Positions 37,746-47,607 of a stretch of DNA of 64,000 bases are shown piece by piece (within the stretch, counting starts at the first letter, position 1; the number at the start of each line of letters is the position of its first letter). Source of the stretch: Ornithinimicrobium murale (lineage in GTDB: Bacteria; Actinomycetota; Actinomycetes; Actinomycetales; Dermatophilaceae); the NCBI RefSeq assembly GCF_003352835.1, contig NZ_QLVD01000024.1, forward strand, positions 42,534 to 106,533, given 5' to 3'. The notes under the pieces are model-generated. The model saw only the letters and a program-made list of their open reading frames with translations, did no database searches and was not told the DNA's origin. A program made the position numbers and the translations under genes.

Positions 37746-38900
37746 TCAGTGGTCCAGGCGACCCGGGGCGTCGATCGGCAGCTGCTCCTGCCCCGCGACG
37801 GAGTTGGGCGGGGTGAGACCGAGGTGCTCCCAGGCCGTCCGGGAGGCTGATCGCCCGCGTGGAGTGCGCACGATGTAACCCTCTCGGACCAGGTAGGGCT
37901 CGGCCACGGTCTCCACCGTGTCGGGCTCCTCCCCCACGGCCACGGCCAGTGTGCTGAGCCCGACCGGGCCACCACCGAACCGCTTGCACAAGGCCTCCAG
38001 CACGGCGCGGTCGAGGCGGTCCAGACCCTGCCGGTCCACGTCGAAGAGCTCGAGTGCCGCCAGGGCGGCCTCCTCGTCGACGATGTGCTGCCCGTGCACC
38101 TGCGCCCAGTCCCGGACCCGACGGAGCAGCCGGTTGGCGATGCGGGGTGTGCCACGGGACCGGGAGGCGATCTCGTGGATCCCCTCGCGGGTGCTGTCGA
38201 TCTCCAGGAGGCCGGCGCTGCGGCTGAGGATCCGCTGCAGGTCCTCGGTGTTGTAGTAGTCCAGGTGCCCTGTGAAACCGAAGCGGTCCCGCAGAGGGGC
38301 GGGCAGCAGGCCCGCCCGGGTGGTCGCGCCGACGACGGTGAACGGTGGCAGCTCCAGAGGGATCGCCGTAGCTCCTGGCCCCTTGCCGACGATGACGTCG
38401 ACACGAAAGTCCTCCATCGCCAGATAGAGCATCTCCTCGGCCGGGCGGGCCATGCGGTGGATCTCATCGAGAAAGAGCACCTCGCCCTCGACCAGCGAGG
38501 ACAGCACCGCCGCCAGGTCGCCGGCGTGCTGGATCGCGGGGCCGCTGGTGATGCGCATCGGCTGCTCCAGCTCGGCCGCGATGATCATCGCCAGAGTGGT
38601 CTTGCCGAGCCCCGGAGGGCCGGAGAGCAGGACGTGGTCGGGCGGGCTCGCCCGGCGGCGGGCCGCCTCTAGGACCAGACCGAGCTGGTCACGCACCCGG
38701 CGCTGGCCGGGGAACTCCGTCAGCCGACGTGGTCGCAACGCTGCCTCGATGCGTCGCTCCTCGTCCGTCGGCGAGGCGTCCACCACGCGCGCTGTCGCGT
38801 CGAAGGAGCCGTCGTCGCCATGCTCGAGGTCCTCGAGGTCTGCACCAGACGCCCGCCCCGCAGCGTTCTGGCCGGACCCCTCCTGGTCGTGGAGGCTCAC
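37746..38900 (-). CDS. ruvB: Holliday junction helicase RuvB
   Basis: AAA+ motor of branch migration, 384 aa. Walker A is [12 protein letters not shown], Walker B is LFLDEIHRM, sensor 1 is [18 protein letters not shown], and the C-terminal winged helix contains [15 protein letters not shown]. The acidic N-terminus (1-40) is longer than in E. coli. GTG start overlaps the ruvA stop (GTGA). Confidence 0.97.
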   Translation of the reverse strand: MSLHDQEGSGQNAAGRASGADLEDLEHGDDGSFDATARVVDASPTDEERRIEAALRPRRLTEFPGQRRVRDQLGLVLEAARRRASPPDHVLLSGPPGLGKTTLAMIIAAELEQPMRITSGPAIQHAGDLAAVLSSLVEGEVLFLDEIHRMARPAEEMLYLAMEDFRVDVIVGKGPGATAIPLELPPFTVVGATTRAGLLPAPLRDRFGFTGHLDYYNTEDLQRILSRSAGLLEIDSTREGIHEIASRSRGTPRIANRLLRRVRDWAQVHGQHIVDEEAALAALELFDVDRQGLDRLDRAVLEALCKRFGGGPVGLSTLAVAVGEEPDTVETVAEPYLVREGYIVRTPRGRSASRTAWEHLGLTPPNSVAGQEQLPIDAPGRLDH

Positions 38901-39505
38901 CGTCCCAGCTCCCGGAGGGCCGCGCGCAGGAACTCGGAGACCACCGTGGGCGGCTGCCCTGCAGCACGGACCCGCTCGATCGCGTCGTCCGCCTGCTTGC
39001 CGCTCCACCCCAGGCCCACCAGGGCCTCGTGCACCTGACCACCCAGCTGATCACCGCTCGCCCGGGCGGCCGGCGTGCCACCTCCGATCGATGGCTCGAC
39101 CCCCATCGCGAGGATCTTGTCCTTCAGCTCCAGCACGATGCGCTCGGCACCCTTCTTGCCGATGCCCGGGACCTTGGTGAGAGCGGCGAGGTCGCCGCCG
39201 GCGATGGCCTGGCGGACTCCGTCAGGGCTGTGCACCGACAACATGGCCAGGGCCAGCCGGGGCCCGACACCAGAGACGGTCTGCACCTGCTCGAACAGGG
39301 AGCGTGCCTCGGTGCCGTCAAAGCCGTAGAGGGTCAGTGACTCCTCGCGCACCACGAGCGTCGTGGCGAGGGTGACCTCGCCCGTGCCGCTGCAACCTGC
39401 CGCGGTGGCGGGCGTGGTCAGCACGTGCAGACCCACGCCGCCGACCTCGACGACGACATGGTCAAGCCCGACATGGAGCACCGGGCCCCGGACGGATGCG
39501 ATCAC
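38897..39505 (-). CDS. ruvA: Holliday junction DNA-binding protein RuvA
   Basis: 202-aa tetrameric junction-binding protein. OB-fold N-terminus ([12 protein letters not shown]), two helix-hairpin-helix motifs ([13 protein letters not shown] and [19 protein letters not shown]), and the flexible C-terminal domain III that contacts RuvB. GTG start overlapping ruvC. Confidence 0.95.
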   Translation of the reverse strand: MIASVRGPVLHVGLDHVVVEVGGVGLHVLTTPATAAGCSGTGEVTLATTLVVREESLTLYGFDGTEARSLFEQVQTVSGVGPRLALAMLSVHSPDGVRQAIAGGDLAALTKVPGIGKKGAERIVLELKDKILAMGVEPSIGGGTPAARASGDQLGGQVHEALVGLGWSGKQADDAIERVRAAGQPPTVVSEFLRAALRELGR

Positions 39506-40146
39506 GGGAAGCTCCTCCGAACGGCGGTCTGTGGGCGAGCAGGCACCGGGAGGCGCGGGCCACGGCCGTGCGTGGCGTGCAGCTCCTCGAGCCGGTTGCG
39601 GGGTGCCCGGCCAGCGCTCTGTTCGGCACGCTGCAGCGCGTTGCCCCGGGCCGCGCCGGCCAGACGACTGTCGGACAACCCCCGCCACAGGTGACACACG
39701 GCGAGAGCGAGGGCGTCGGCGGCGTCGGCCGGCTTGGGTGCGGTCTCCAGCCCCAGGATCCGGGTGATCATCATCGTGACCTGCGCCTTGTCGGCCCGCC
39801 CGTTGCCGGTCACCGCGGCCTTGACCTCGGTGGGTGTGTGCAGCGCCAGGGGCAGGCCGAGACGCGCCGCAGCGAGCATCGGGACCGCCGACGCCTGCGC
39901 CGTGCCCATGATCCCCTTGATATTGGCCTTGGCGAAGACTCGCTCGACGGCCACCGCGTCCGGCTGATGCTCGGCCAGCCACTGGTCGATCTCGGTCTGC
40001 AGGGTCAACAGGCGCTCCTGCGGGTCGTCGCCCGGCGGCGTGCGGACCACGCCGACGGCGACCATGCGCACCGACCGACCGCCGGTGGACTCCACGACGC
40101 CCAGGCCACACCGGGTGAGCCCGGGGTCGACACCAAGAACACGCAC
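39502..40146 (-). CDS. ruvC: Holliday junction resolvase RuvC
   Basis: 214-aa endonuclease. Catalytic D7 is in [12 protein letters not shown]; further acidic residues are in AVERVF and [12 protein letters not shown]. The last 45 residues form a basic tail beyond the usual end. GTG start, first gene of ruvCAB, with a LexA-type box 38 bp upstream. Confidence 0.95.
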   Translation of the reverse strand: MRVLGVDPGLTRCGLGVVESTGGRSVRMVAVGVVRTPPGDDPQERLLTLQTEIDQWLAEHQPDAVAVERVFAKANIKGIMGTAQASAVPMLAAARLGLPLALHTPTEVKAAVTGNGRADKAQVTMMITRILGLETAPKPADAADALALAVCHLWRGLSDSRLAGAARGNALQRAEQSAGRAPRNRLEELHATHGRGPRLPVPARPQTAVRRSFP

Positions 40147-40183
40147 CCCGGCACCTCCTCATGGTCTCGCGTCAGGCTGCCTC

Positions 40184-40197
40184 CGAACACCTGTTCG
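40184..40197. promoter_or_regulatory. LexA (SOS) box upstream of ruvCAB
   Basis: The sequence CGAAC-ACCT-GTTCG matches the actinobacterial SOS box CGAAC-N4-GTTCG perfectly and lies 38 bp before the ruvC start. It implies DNA-damage induction of ruvCAB. Confidence 0.85.
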
Positions 40198-40319
40198 CCA
40201 CAACGCTACGTCACCGGCACGACAGACCAGGGCAGGACTCGCCGGGGTCGCCCCACGGGGCGCCGTAGGCCGACACTCGCCGGTGATGCACCCCGCGCCA
40301 CCCCGGCCGCGGCGGCGGG

Positions 40320-41090
40320 TCAGTCGTCGGCCTCGAGCTCGGCCAGCACCTCATCGGAGACGTCAGCGTTGGAGAAGACGTTCTGCACGTCGTCGCAGTC
40401 CTCGAGGGCGTCGACAATGCGCATCATCTTGCGGGCCCCCTCGGCGTCCAAGGGCACCTCCATGCTCGGCACGAAGGTGACCTCCGCCGAGTCATAGTCG
40501 AGACCTGCTTCCTGCAGCGCAGTGCGCACCGCGACCACGTCCGTGGCCTCGGAGATGATCTCGAAGGACTCGCCGAGATCCTCGATCTCCTCGGCACCAG
40601 CCTCCAGGACGACCTCCAGCAGGGCCTCCTCAGTGGTCTCCCCCGACGTCTGCTCCTTGGGCACGACGACCTGGCCCTTGCGGTCGAACAGGTAGGCCAC
40701 TGAGCCGCTGTCGGCCATGCTGCCGCCGTTGCGGGTCAGCGCGGTGCGGACCTCCATGACGGCGCGGTTCTTGTTGTCGGTCAGGCACTCGATGTAGAGC
40801 GCGACGCCACCGGGTGCGTACCCCTCATAGACCAGGGCCTCATAGTTGGCACCGCCCGCCTCGGCCCCGGAGCCCCGCTTGACGGCGCGATCGATGTTGT
40901 CGTTGGGCACCGAGGTCTTCTTGGCCTTCTGGATGGCGTCGAACAGCGTGGGGTTGCCGGCCGGGTCGCCGCCGCCGGTGCGCGCCGCGACCTCGATGTT
41001 CTTGATCAGCTTGGCGAAGAGCTTGCCGCGCTTGGCGTCGATCACCGCCTTCTTGTGCTTGGTCGTTGCCCACTTGGAGTGCCCAGACAT
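40320..41090 (-). CDS. YebC/PmpR-family regulatory protein
   Basis: 256-aa protein of the YebC/TACO1 family, which acts in transcriptional control or in translation of proline-rich stretches. Starts [24 protein letters not shown], with later NIDRAVKRG and [14 protein letters not shown] motifs. ATG shares a base with the pdxT stop. Confidence 0.94.
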   Translation of the reverse strand: MSGHSKWATTKHKKAVIDAKRGKLFAKLIKNIEVAARTGGGDPAGNPTLFDAIQKAKKTSVPNDNIDRAVKRGSGAEAGGANYEALVYEGYAPGGVALYIECLTDNKNRAVMEVRTALTRNGGSMADSGSVAYLFDRKGQVVVPKEQTSGETTEEALLEVVLEAGAEEIEDLGESFEIISEATDVVAVRTALQEAGLDYDSAEVTFVPSMEVPLDAEGARKMMRIVDALEDCDDVQNVFSNADVSDEVLAELEADD

Positions 41091-41758
41091 CAGTTATCCC
41101 TGTTCGTCGTGCTCGCGCTTCCCTCAACTACTGCTCGGCCGTCGATGTTACCCCTCGCCCGGACCATCTCCACGAATAGTGCGTGCACCCGGACGTCGTC
41201 GGTCACCTCGGGGTGGAAGGCGGTCGCCAGCAGGTTGCCCTGCCGGACCGCCACCGGGTGTTTCGTGCCGTCCCGCTCGATGCTGGCCAGCACCTGCACG
41301 CCGGGGCCGACCCGCTCCACCCAGGGAGCGCGGATGAACACAGCATGGAAGCGCTCACTCAGACCGTCGAGGACCAGGTCCACCTCGAAGGAGTCGACCT
41401 GTCGCCCGAAGGCGTTCCGCCGGGTGGTGATGTCGAGCGCTCCGAGGCCCTGCTGGTCGGCGCGCCCGTCCAGGATCTCAGCGGAGAGCAGGATCATCCC
41501 GGCGCAGGAGCCGTAGACCGGCAGCCCGTCTGCCAGCCGGGCGCGCAGCGGCTCAGCGAGCCCGAAGACGCGCAGCAGCCGGTCGATCGTGGTCGACTCC
41601 CCGCCGGGGATGACCAGGCCGTCGATCGCTGCGAGCTCCTCGGGGCGGCGGACCGGGACGGCCTCGGCCCCGGCCAGGGTCAGGGCGCGGATGTGCTCGA
41701 CGACGTCGCCCTGGACAGCCAGGACACCGACCAACGGGGCGGAGGTGGGTCCGGTCAC
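41090..41758 (-). CDS. pdxT: Pyridoxal 5'-phosphate synthase glutaminase subunit
   Basis: 222-aa glutaminase providing ammonia to Pdx[13 protein letters not shown] at the N-terminus, GGESTTI, nucleophile Cys in [11 protein letters not shown] and the FHPE dyad near the end. GTG start overlaps the pdxS stop. Confidence 0.96.
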   Translation of the reverse strand: MTGPTSAPLVGVLAVQGDVVEHIRALTLAGAEAVPVRRPEELAAIDGLVIPGGESTTIDRLLRVFGLAEPLRARLADGLPVYGSCAGMILLSAEILDGRADQQGLGALDITTRRNAFGRQVDSFEVDLVLDGLSERFHAVFIRAPWVERVGPGVQVLASIERDGTKHPVAVRQGNLLATAFHPEVTDDVRVHALFVEMVRARGNIDGRAVVEGSASTTNRDN

Positions 41759-42711
41759 CAGCCGCGCTCGGCGAACTGGATGGACCGGGCCGGCTCGTCG
41801 ACATTGATGCCAACCATCGCCTCGCCCAGCCCTCGGGAGACCTTGGCGATCATGTCGGGGTCGTCGTGGAAGGTCGTGGCCTTGACGATCGCCTCGGCAC
41901 GTTCCTTGGGGTTGCCGGACTTGAAGATGCCCGAGCCCACGAAGACGCCCTCGGCGCCGAGCTGCATCATCATCGCGGCGTCGGCGGGCGTCGCGATGCC
42001 CCCGGCGGTGAACAGCACCACGGGCAGCTTGCCGTTGCGGGCGACGTCGGCGACCAGCTCATAGGGCGCCTGGAGCTCCTTGGCGGCGACGAACAACTCG
42101 TCCTCGGGCAGGCTCGAGAGGCGGCGGATCTCCTGGCGGATCTGGCGCATGTGCATGGTCGCGTTGGACACGTCGCCGGTGCCGGCCTCGCCCTTGGAGC
42201 GGATCATGGCGGCGCCCTCGGTGATGCGACGCAGCGCCTCACCCAGGTTGGTCGCACCACAGACGAACGGGACGGTGAAGGCCCACTTGTCGATGTGGTT
42301 GCTGTAGTCGGCCGGGGTGAGCACCTCGGACTCGTCGATGTAGTCGACACCGAGGGACTGCAGGACCTGGGCCTCCACGAAGTGGCCGATGCGGGCCTTG
42401 GCCATCACCGGGATCGACACGGCCTCGATGATGCTGTCGATCATGTCGGGGTCACTCATCCGGGAGACGCCACCCTGGGCGCGGATGTCGGCCGGCACCC
42501 GCTCCAGCGCCATGACGGCGACGGCTCCGGCGTCCTCGGCGATCTTGGCCTGCTCGGCGGTGACGACGTCCATGATCACCCCACCCTTGAGCATGTCGGC
42601 CATGCCGCGCTTGACGCGGGTGGTCCCGGCGTCCGGTGCGGCGCTGTCCGTGCCATGGGGCGCGAGGCCGGGGGCGGAGTTGGTCACAGAGTTGGTGTCA
42701 GGGGTGCTCAT
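41755..42711 (-). CDS. pdxS: Pyridoxal 5'-phosphate synthase subunit PdxS
   Basis: 318-aa lyase/synthase of the DXP-independent vitamin B6 pathway. [21 protein letters not shown], the catalytic lysine region [15 protein letters not shown] and [13 protein letters not shown] are present. About 30 extra N-terminal residues are low complexity. Forms a two-gene operon with pdxT. Confidence 0.97.
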   Translation of the reverse strand: MSTPDTNSVTNSAPGLAPHGTDSAAPDAGTTRVKRGMADMLKGGVIMDVVTAEQAKIAEDAGAVAVMALERVPADIRAQGGVSRMSDPDMIDSIIEAVSIPVMAKARIGHFVEAQVLQSLGVDYIDESEVLTPADYSNHIDKWAFTVPFVCGATNLGEALRRITEGAAMIRSKGEAGTGDVSNATMHMRQIRQEIRRLSSLPEDELFVAAKELQAPYELVADVARNGKLPVVLFTAGGIATPADAAMMMQLGAEGVFVGSGIFKSGNPKERAEAIVKATTFHDDPDMIAKVSRGLGEAMVGINVDEPARSIQFAERGW

Positions 42712-42859
42712 GTTGGTGCCTTCCGGGGCGTGGTGGTGCTCGGCATTGAGTGCGCTCACCGGTGGGGTGGGGCCCGGGCTGTGCCGGCGTCCCACCATGT
42801 GGTCGGGTCGGTCCTCCAGTCTAGGTCCCCCGTGGCCGGTCCACCGCACTGGCGCCGGA

Positions 42860-43414
42860 TCAGGTGGCCGCGGGCCAGTCGTCGTCGAAGGTGATGGGCA
42901 ACGGGACCTTGGCGGACCCGGCCAGGTGCAGGAAGCGCACCAGCCGCTGACCGCGCACCGCGCGCGCCTCCTGGACGGCCTCGTTGTGGAAGCGCCGAGC
43001 CAGCTTGACCCGCTCCCCCGTGCCCCGCATCCGCTCGAGCAGCTCCCCCACCTCGACCGGCTCACCAGGCTCCGGGGCATGGGTGGCCCGCAGCACCTCG
43101 CTGAGCTGGGACTCGGCGTCGAGCCGATCCTGGGACCAGGTCTCGGCCTGGTCCAGGGCCGCCCCCGCAGAGGCTGCCATCAGGGCGGCGGAAGCGGGGT
43201 CGATGCCGGCGATATAGGCAACTTCCAGGGCGGCCTCGGCGCGACGCACGAGCTGGGCGTCGAGCGCCGCGGCCGTCCCGATCACCCGGTGGTGCAGGCG
43301 GTCCAGCCGCACCGCGGTGTAGGAGAGGTACCACCCGAGGGCCAGCAGCGCGGCCAGCACGATGGAGCCGAGGATCACCCACTCCTGGACGCCCCACTCG
43401 ATGTCCGGCGTCAT
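42860..43414 (-). CDS. LemA-like membrane protein
   Basis: 184-aa protein with one N-terminal membrane helix (about 12-32) and a helical remainder. [20 protein letters not shown] and the late [12 protein letters not shown] resemble the LemA pattern (hydrophobic anchor, Q-L-x-R-R, ARRFYNDAV). Function unknown. It overlaps the mannosyltransferase stop by four bases (ATGA), making it the last gene of the PIM operon. Confidence 0.75.
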   Translation of the reverse strand: MTPDIEWGVQEWVILGSIVLAALLALGWYLSYTAVRLDRLHHRVIGTAAALDAQLVRRAEAALEVAYIAGIDPASAALMAASAGAALDQAETWSQDRLDAESQLSEVLRATHAPEPGEPVEVGELLERMRGTGERVKLARRFHNEAVQEARAVRGQRLVRFLHLAGSAKVPLPITFDDDWPAAT

Positions 43415-44733
43415 CGGCCCAGCCACCTCCGCACGGTGCGGGCGACTCGTCCGGACGAGGAACCGGGCTGCCGCAGGCCAGGCTGCGTCGGGACCGGCAT
43501 CGGGGGTCGGCGCGAGGCATGACCGTTGGCCGCTCCGAAGACCGTGCGCGCCGCAGAGGGCGCCCTGCCTCCTCGCGCGCTCCCACCGGCACCACCTGGG
43601 CTCACGGTCTCGCGCAGGGGCCCGTCGGTGGCTCGCTCGACGGCCACCGAGTCATAGACGGCCTCGATCCGGGCCCCGACCGTCGCCCAGTCATAGCGCC
43701 GGGCACGGGCCTGACCGGCCCGCCGCAACAGCTCCTGCTCCTGGGGGCTCTCCAGCAGGCGGACGATCGCCGCCGCCAGGGCCCGGTGGTCCCCCACCGG
43801 GAAGATGGCACCGGCGCCGGAGTCGCCGATGACCGCCGAGAACGCGTCGAGCGCGCTGGCCACCACCGGCGCGCCGGCGCTCATCGCCTCGACCAGGATG
43901 ATCCCGAAACTCTCTCCGCCCGTGTTGGGCGCCACGTAGGCGTTGGCCTGCGCCAGCAACCGGATCTTGTCCTCCTCGCTGACCACTCCCAGGAAGCGCA
44001 CCGAGTCGACCACCTGGTCGGACAGCCCGGCGCGGACCTCCGCGACATCGCCGGGGCCGGCCACGAGCAGCTCGGCATCGGGGACCTGCGCCAGCACCAG
44101 TGGCAGGGCCGCCAGGAGAACCGGCAGGCCCTTGCGCGGCTCGTCGAACCGGCCGAGGAAGACGATGCGCGGCCGACCACCGGGCTCCGGTGGGAGGTCC
44201 GCGGGAGCGAACCGGTCGACATACACCCCATTGGGGATGACCAGGGTGGTGCCACCGAAACCGGAGGCCATCGTGGTGTGCGCCGCGGCGGAGACCGCGA
44301 TCCGGGCGGAGATCTTGTCCAGGCCCGGCTGCAGCAGTGGCTGGGCGGCGCGCATCGTGCCGACCCGCGACTGGGAGCTGTGGAAGGTCGCCACGACCGG
44401 CACCTCCGCGGCCCACAGCGCCAGCAGCGACAGGCTGGGCGCGGCCGGCTCGTGCAGGTGCAGCACGTCAAAGTCCCAGTCGTCCAGCCAGGCATCGACG
44501 CGGTTGGCCACGATCGGCCCGAAGGACAGCCGCGCGACCGACCCGTTGAAGCGGACCGGGACGGCACCACCGGCACTGACCACGTAGTCGGGCAGCTCGG
44601 TGCCCTCATCGGCCGGCGCGAGCACCGAGACCACGTGACCGCGCCTCAGCAACCACTCGGCCAGGTCCCGGATGTGCAACTGCACGCCGCCGGGCACGTC
44701 GAAGGAGTAGGGACAGACGATCCCGATGCGCAT
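43411..44733 (-). CDS. pimA: PimA-type phosphatidylinositol mannosyltransferase
   Basis: 440-aa GT4 glycosyltransferase that should transfer the first mannose from GDP-mannose to phosphatidylinositol. N-terminal PYSFDVPGGVQLHIRDLAE, catalytic His in TFHSSQSR, and the GT4 donor site FLGRFDEPRKGL with E-x7-E as ESFGIILVEAMSAG. A 65-residue Arg/Ser/Pro-rich tail follows the fold. Order pgsA-acyltransferase-pimA equals that of mycobacteria. Confidence 0.92.
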   Translation of the reverse strand: MRIGIVCPYSFDVPGGVQLHIRDLAEWLLRRGHVVSVLAPADEGTELPDYVVSAGGAVPVRFNGSVARLSFGPIVANRVDAWLDDWDFDVLHLHEPAAPSLSLLALWAAEVPVVATFHSSQSRVGTMRAAQPLLQPGLDKISARIAVSAAAHTTMASGFGGTTLVIPNGVYVDRFAPADLPPEPGGRPRIVFLGRFDEPRKGLPVLLAALPLVLAQVPDAELLVAGPGDVAEVRAGLSDQVVDSVRFLGVVSEEDKIRLLAQANAYVAPNTGGESFGIILVEAMSAGAPVVASALDAFSAVIGDSGAGAIFPVGDHRALAAAIVRLLESPQEQELLRRAGQARARRYDWATVGARIEAVYDSVAVERATDGPLRETVSPGGAGGSARGGRAPSAARTVFGAANGHASRRPPMPVPTQPGLRQPGSSSGRVARTVRRWLGR

Positions 44734-45755
44734 CAGCGGATCCCGTCCGCGACGAAGACCCGCTGCATCATGTGCCAATCCTCGGTGTGCTCTCGCAGCG
44801 TGGCACCGAGGTAGTCGGCACACGCCTGGGTCATCGCGGTGATCTGCTCGCTGCGGGTCCCCCCGTCGGGGACCGCCACCGCCGGGCCAAAGGTCAGCAC
44901 CACACGGTAGGCCGAGGCGCCGGCCGACCGGCCGGCCGCACCCTCTGCGGTGCGCTCGTAGGTCACGGTCACCGGGTGGAGCGGCGCGCCGGTGGCCAGG
45001 GCCAGTGCTGCTGGGCCACTCGCCATGCGGGCGGGGTGCCCGCACAGACTCACCTCGACGCCCGAGTCGGTGAGGTCGCGGTCCGCCAGGAGCGGCACCA
45101 GACCACCCGCGTGGACCGTGCGCACCAGGGCCCGAAAGGGTGACTGACCGCCGGTGAGCGGCAGGATCGTCATGCCCAGCGCCTCGCGGTAGGCGACGAA
45201 CCGGTCGTAGAGCTCCTCCGGGCGGAGCCGCTCGGCCACCGTGGTGACCGGCGCCAGGTGATGGGTGGCCCACGCCCCGACGGTGTCCCAGTTGCCCAGG
45301 TGCCCCAGGAAGCAGACCACGCCCCGGCCTGCCCCGAGGGCCTCGCGCGGCGGTCCGTCGCCGATCACACGGACGCTCGCGGCCAGCTCCCCGGCGGTGC
45401 GGTCGGGCAGGCGGAAGGACTCGCACCAGTAGCGCAGGTAGGAGCGCAGCCCGGCGTGCACCAGGTCGTCCAGCTCGTGCGCGGAGAGCTCGGGCCGGAT
45501 CCGGGCGTAGTTGGCACGCATCCGCTCCACGCCCTTGCCGCCGCGGCGGTGCATCGCGTCAGCGATCCGCTCGAACAGGGCGTAGGCCGCCGGCGCGGGC
45601 AGCTTGCGCACCGCCCCCCACCCCAACCGGTAGCCCAGCACGCTCGCCCTCTCCCCCATTTTTGGGGAGGTTCGGACCGGCCCCAGCGCCTTTTTGGGGA
45701 GGATCGGCCCACCGTCTCGTGAGCTGAGCGCTCCCCATCGGGTGCGGCTCGGCAT
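44733..45755 (-). CDS. Phosphatidylinositol mannoside acyltransferase
   Basis: LpxL-like acyltransferase, up to 340 aa, expected to acylate the mannose of PIM. The catalytic HxxxxD is in FLGHLGNWDTVG, followed by a family-typical LVPLLADRDLTDSGV. The annotated ATG 45755 lies 2 bp after the upstream stop. However, the first 32 residues are largely coded by two copies of the dispersed 32-bp repeat, and homology begins at MGERASVLGYRLGW, so ATG 45659 (308 aa) is a serious alternative. Confidence 0.88.
   Translation of the reverse strand: MPSRTRWGALSSRDGGPILPKKALGPVRTSPKMGERASVLGYRLGWGAVRKLPAPAAYALFERIADAMHRRGGKGVERMRANYARIRPELSAHELDDLVHAGLRSYLRYWCESFRLPDRTAGELAASVRVIGDGPPREALGAGRGVVCFLGHLGNWDTVGAWATHHLAPVTTVAERLRPEELYDRFVAYREALGMTILPLTGGQSPFRALVRTVHAGGLVPLLADRDLTDSGVEVSLCGHPARMASGPAALALATGAPLHPVTVTYERTAEGAAGRSAGASAYRVVLTFGPAVAVPDGGTRSEQITAMTQACADYLGATLREHTEDWHMMQRVFVADGIR
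45653..45711 (-). repeat. Dispersed 32-bp-period repeat, locus 2 (acyltransferase 5' end)
   Basis: Two cores (TTTTTGGGGAGG-TTCGGACCGG and TTTTTGGGGAGG-ATCGGCCCA) start at 45659 and 45691, again 32 bp apart and in the same orientation to the downstream gene as at hisC. On the gene strand the first copy ends CCCCAAAAATG, providing an ATG. Confidence 0.8.
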
Positions 45756-45757
45756 AC

Positions 45758-46378
45758 TCAGGACCCCACCGGACGAGCCAGCGCCTGGGTGCGCACGGTG
45801 AGGATGCGCTGCAGGACGGTGATCAGGCTGGCCACGGCGAGCGCCGCCAGCACCGCCGTCAACACCCACATCGGCAGGAAGAGCCCGCAGAACCCGGTGG
45901 TGACCAGCGTGGCGACCAACCGGTCGGCCCGCTCGGCAATGCCAACATTGGCGGTGAATCCCAGGCTCTCGGCGCGCGCCTTGGCATAACTGACGATGAA
46001 GCCGAGGATGAGGCAGGCCAGCGCGAGCGCCGCGGTGAGGTCGTCCTGGCCACGACCGGTGAAATAGAGGATCAACCCACCGAAGACGGCCGCATCGCCG
46101 ATCCGGTCCAGGGTGGAGTCGAGAAAGGCACCCCACGAGCTGGTGCGCCCGGACATCCGGGCCATCGTGCCGTCGATCAGGTCGGTGAACACGAAAGCGG
46201 TGATGAACAGCGTCCCCCACCAGAGCTCCCCGATCGGATAGAAGTAGAGCGCGCCGAAGGTCACCCCGGCCGTCCCGACGACCGTCACGGCATCAGGACT
46301 CACCCCGAGGCGCAGCAGAAGTCGCGCGATCGGGGTGAAGATTGCGGTGAAGAACGCTCGGGCGTACCTGTTCAGCAT
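45758..46378 (-). CDS. pgsA1: Phosphatidylinositol phosphate synthase
   Basis: 206-aa CDP-alcohol phosphatidyltransferase with signature D-x2-DGTMAR-x8-G-x3-D-x3-D (from DLIDGTMAR to LDRIGD). From the neighbours (PIM acyltransferase, pimA) it should use inositol-1-phosphate, as in Mycobacterium. About six membrane helices. Function by context and family. Confidence 0.9.
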   Translation of the reverse strand: MLNRYARAFFTAIFTPIARLLLRLGVSPDAVTVVGTAGVTFGALYFYPIGELWWGTLFITAFVFTDLIDGTMARMSGRTSSWGAFLDSTLDRIGDAAVFGGLILYFTGRGQDDLTAALALACLILGFIVSYAKARAESLGFTANVGIAERADRLVATLVTTGFCGLFLPMWVLTAVLAALAVASLITVLQRILTVRTQALARPVGS

Positions 46379-46415
46379 CGTCCCCCCAGGCTACTGAGTC
46401 GTGCTCGCCACACGG

Positions 46416-47006
46416 TCACGGCGTGCCGGGCGACTCCGTGCCCTCCGTCACGTCCTCGTCGGACCAGACGGCGACCAACGCCTGGCGGGCCGCCTCCAGC
46501 AGAGTGGGCACCGCCTTGGTCTGTCCGATGATGGGCAAGAAGTTCATGTCGCCGCCCCAGCGCGGCACGACGTGCTGGTGCAGGTGGGCGGCCACGCCGG
46601 CACCGGCCACCTCGCCCTGGTTCATGCCGATGTTGAACCCGGCCGGGGCCGAGGCCCTGCGCAGTGCGCCCATCGCTGCCTGGGTCAGCTGCGCGAACTC
46701 GACCGTCTCCTCCGCGGTGAGGTCGGTATAGAGCGGGACGTGGCGGTAGGGGCAGACCAGCAGGTGGCCGGGGTTGTAGGGGAACAGGTTGAGCACGACG
46801 TAGCAGGTCTGGCCGCGGTGGACGACGAGCCCCTCGGCGTCGTCCTTGTCGGGCGCGACGCAGAACGGGCACCCCCGGCCCGCGTCGTCGGTGGGTCGCT
46901 CGCCACGGATGTAAGCCATCCGGTGCGGGGTCCAGAGTCGCTGGAAACCGTCCGGCACCCCCGCGAAGTCGGTGGCGGGCTCCCCCGTGCTGTCCTCCTG
47001 CACCAT
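46416..47006 (-). CDS. HIT family hydrolase / AP4A phosphorylase-like
   Basis: 196-aa histidine-triad protein. The triad HLHQHVVPRW contains the H-x-H-x-H core; C-P-F-C near residue 48 is a possible zinc half-site. YVVLNLFPYNPGHLLVCPYRH is the typical N-terminal signature. In mycobacteria this gene (Rv2613c, AP4A phosphorylase) lies upstream of pgsA1, as here. Confidence 0.92.
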   Translation of the reverse strand: MVQEDSTGEPATDFAGVPDGFQRLWTPHRMAYIRGERPTDDAGRGCPFCVAPDKDDAEGLVVHRGQTCYVVLNLFPYNPGHLLVCPYRHVPLYTDLTAEETVEFAQLTQAAMGALRRASAPAGFNIGMNQGEVAGAGVAAHLHQHVVPRWGGDMNFLPIIGQTKAVPTLLEAARQALVAVWSDEDVTEGTESPGTP

Positions 47007-47089
47007 GGCCGCGATCCTATCTCCCGCACGGAGCGCACCGGCTGAGCCGGCCTGGGAACATCGTTGGGTCCTCGTCGGTTGCCGCCCAT

Positions 47090-47542
47090 ATGACCGAGAC
47101 CGGAGCAGACCACACGGACTATGTCCCGCCCGCCACCGACTGGGTGCGCAAGCAGTTGGACGCGATCGACGAGGCCGGGGGTGATGCGTCCGTCGCCAAG
47201 ATCCAGGGCCGCGATGTTGTCGTGGTGACCCTCATCGGGGCGAAGTCGGGGCGGCCCCGCCGGGTGCCGCTGATGCGCGTGGAGCATGAGGGCAGCTATC
47301 TGGCGGTGGCCAGCAAGGGCGGAGCTCCCGAGGACCCGCAGTGGGTGGCGAGCATCCGCAAGAACCCGGACCAGGTGAGCGTCCTGGACGGCACAACCGA
47401 GACCCCGATGACCAGCCGGGAGCTGAGCGGCCAGGAGCGCGCGACCTGGTGGGACCGCGGGGTCGAGGCCTTCCCCTCGTATGCCGACTACCAGGCCAAG
47501 ACCGACCGCCTGATCCCCATCTTCCTGCTCGAGCCCCGCTGA
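47090..47542 (+). CDS. F420-type nitroreductase family protein (DUF385)
   Basis: 150-aa split-barrel protein of the deazaflavin-dependent nitroreductase family. Typical stretches are VTLIGAKSGRPRRVPLMRVEHEG, YLAVASKGGAPEDPQWVASI and an AFPSYADYQAKTDRLIPIF ending. Cofactor F420 use is the family expectation, not visible directly. Divergent from the HIT gene. Confidence 0.88.
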   Translation: MTETGADHTDYVPPATDWVRKQLDAIDEAGGDASVAKIQGRDVVVVTLIGAKSGRPRRVPLMRVEHEGSYLAVASKGGAPEDPQWVASIRKNPDQVSVLDGTTETPMTSRELSGQERATWWDRGVEAFPSYADYQAKTDRLIPIFLLEPR

Positions 47543-47607
47543 CTCGTATGCCGAGGCTCGCCTGGCCGTAGCGACCTCGCCTAGATCTGTGGTGCGATCG
47601 GGCAGTG

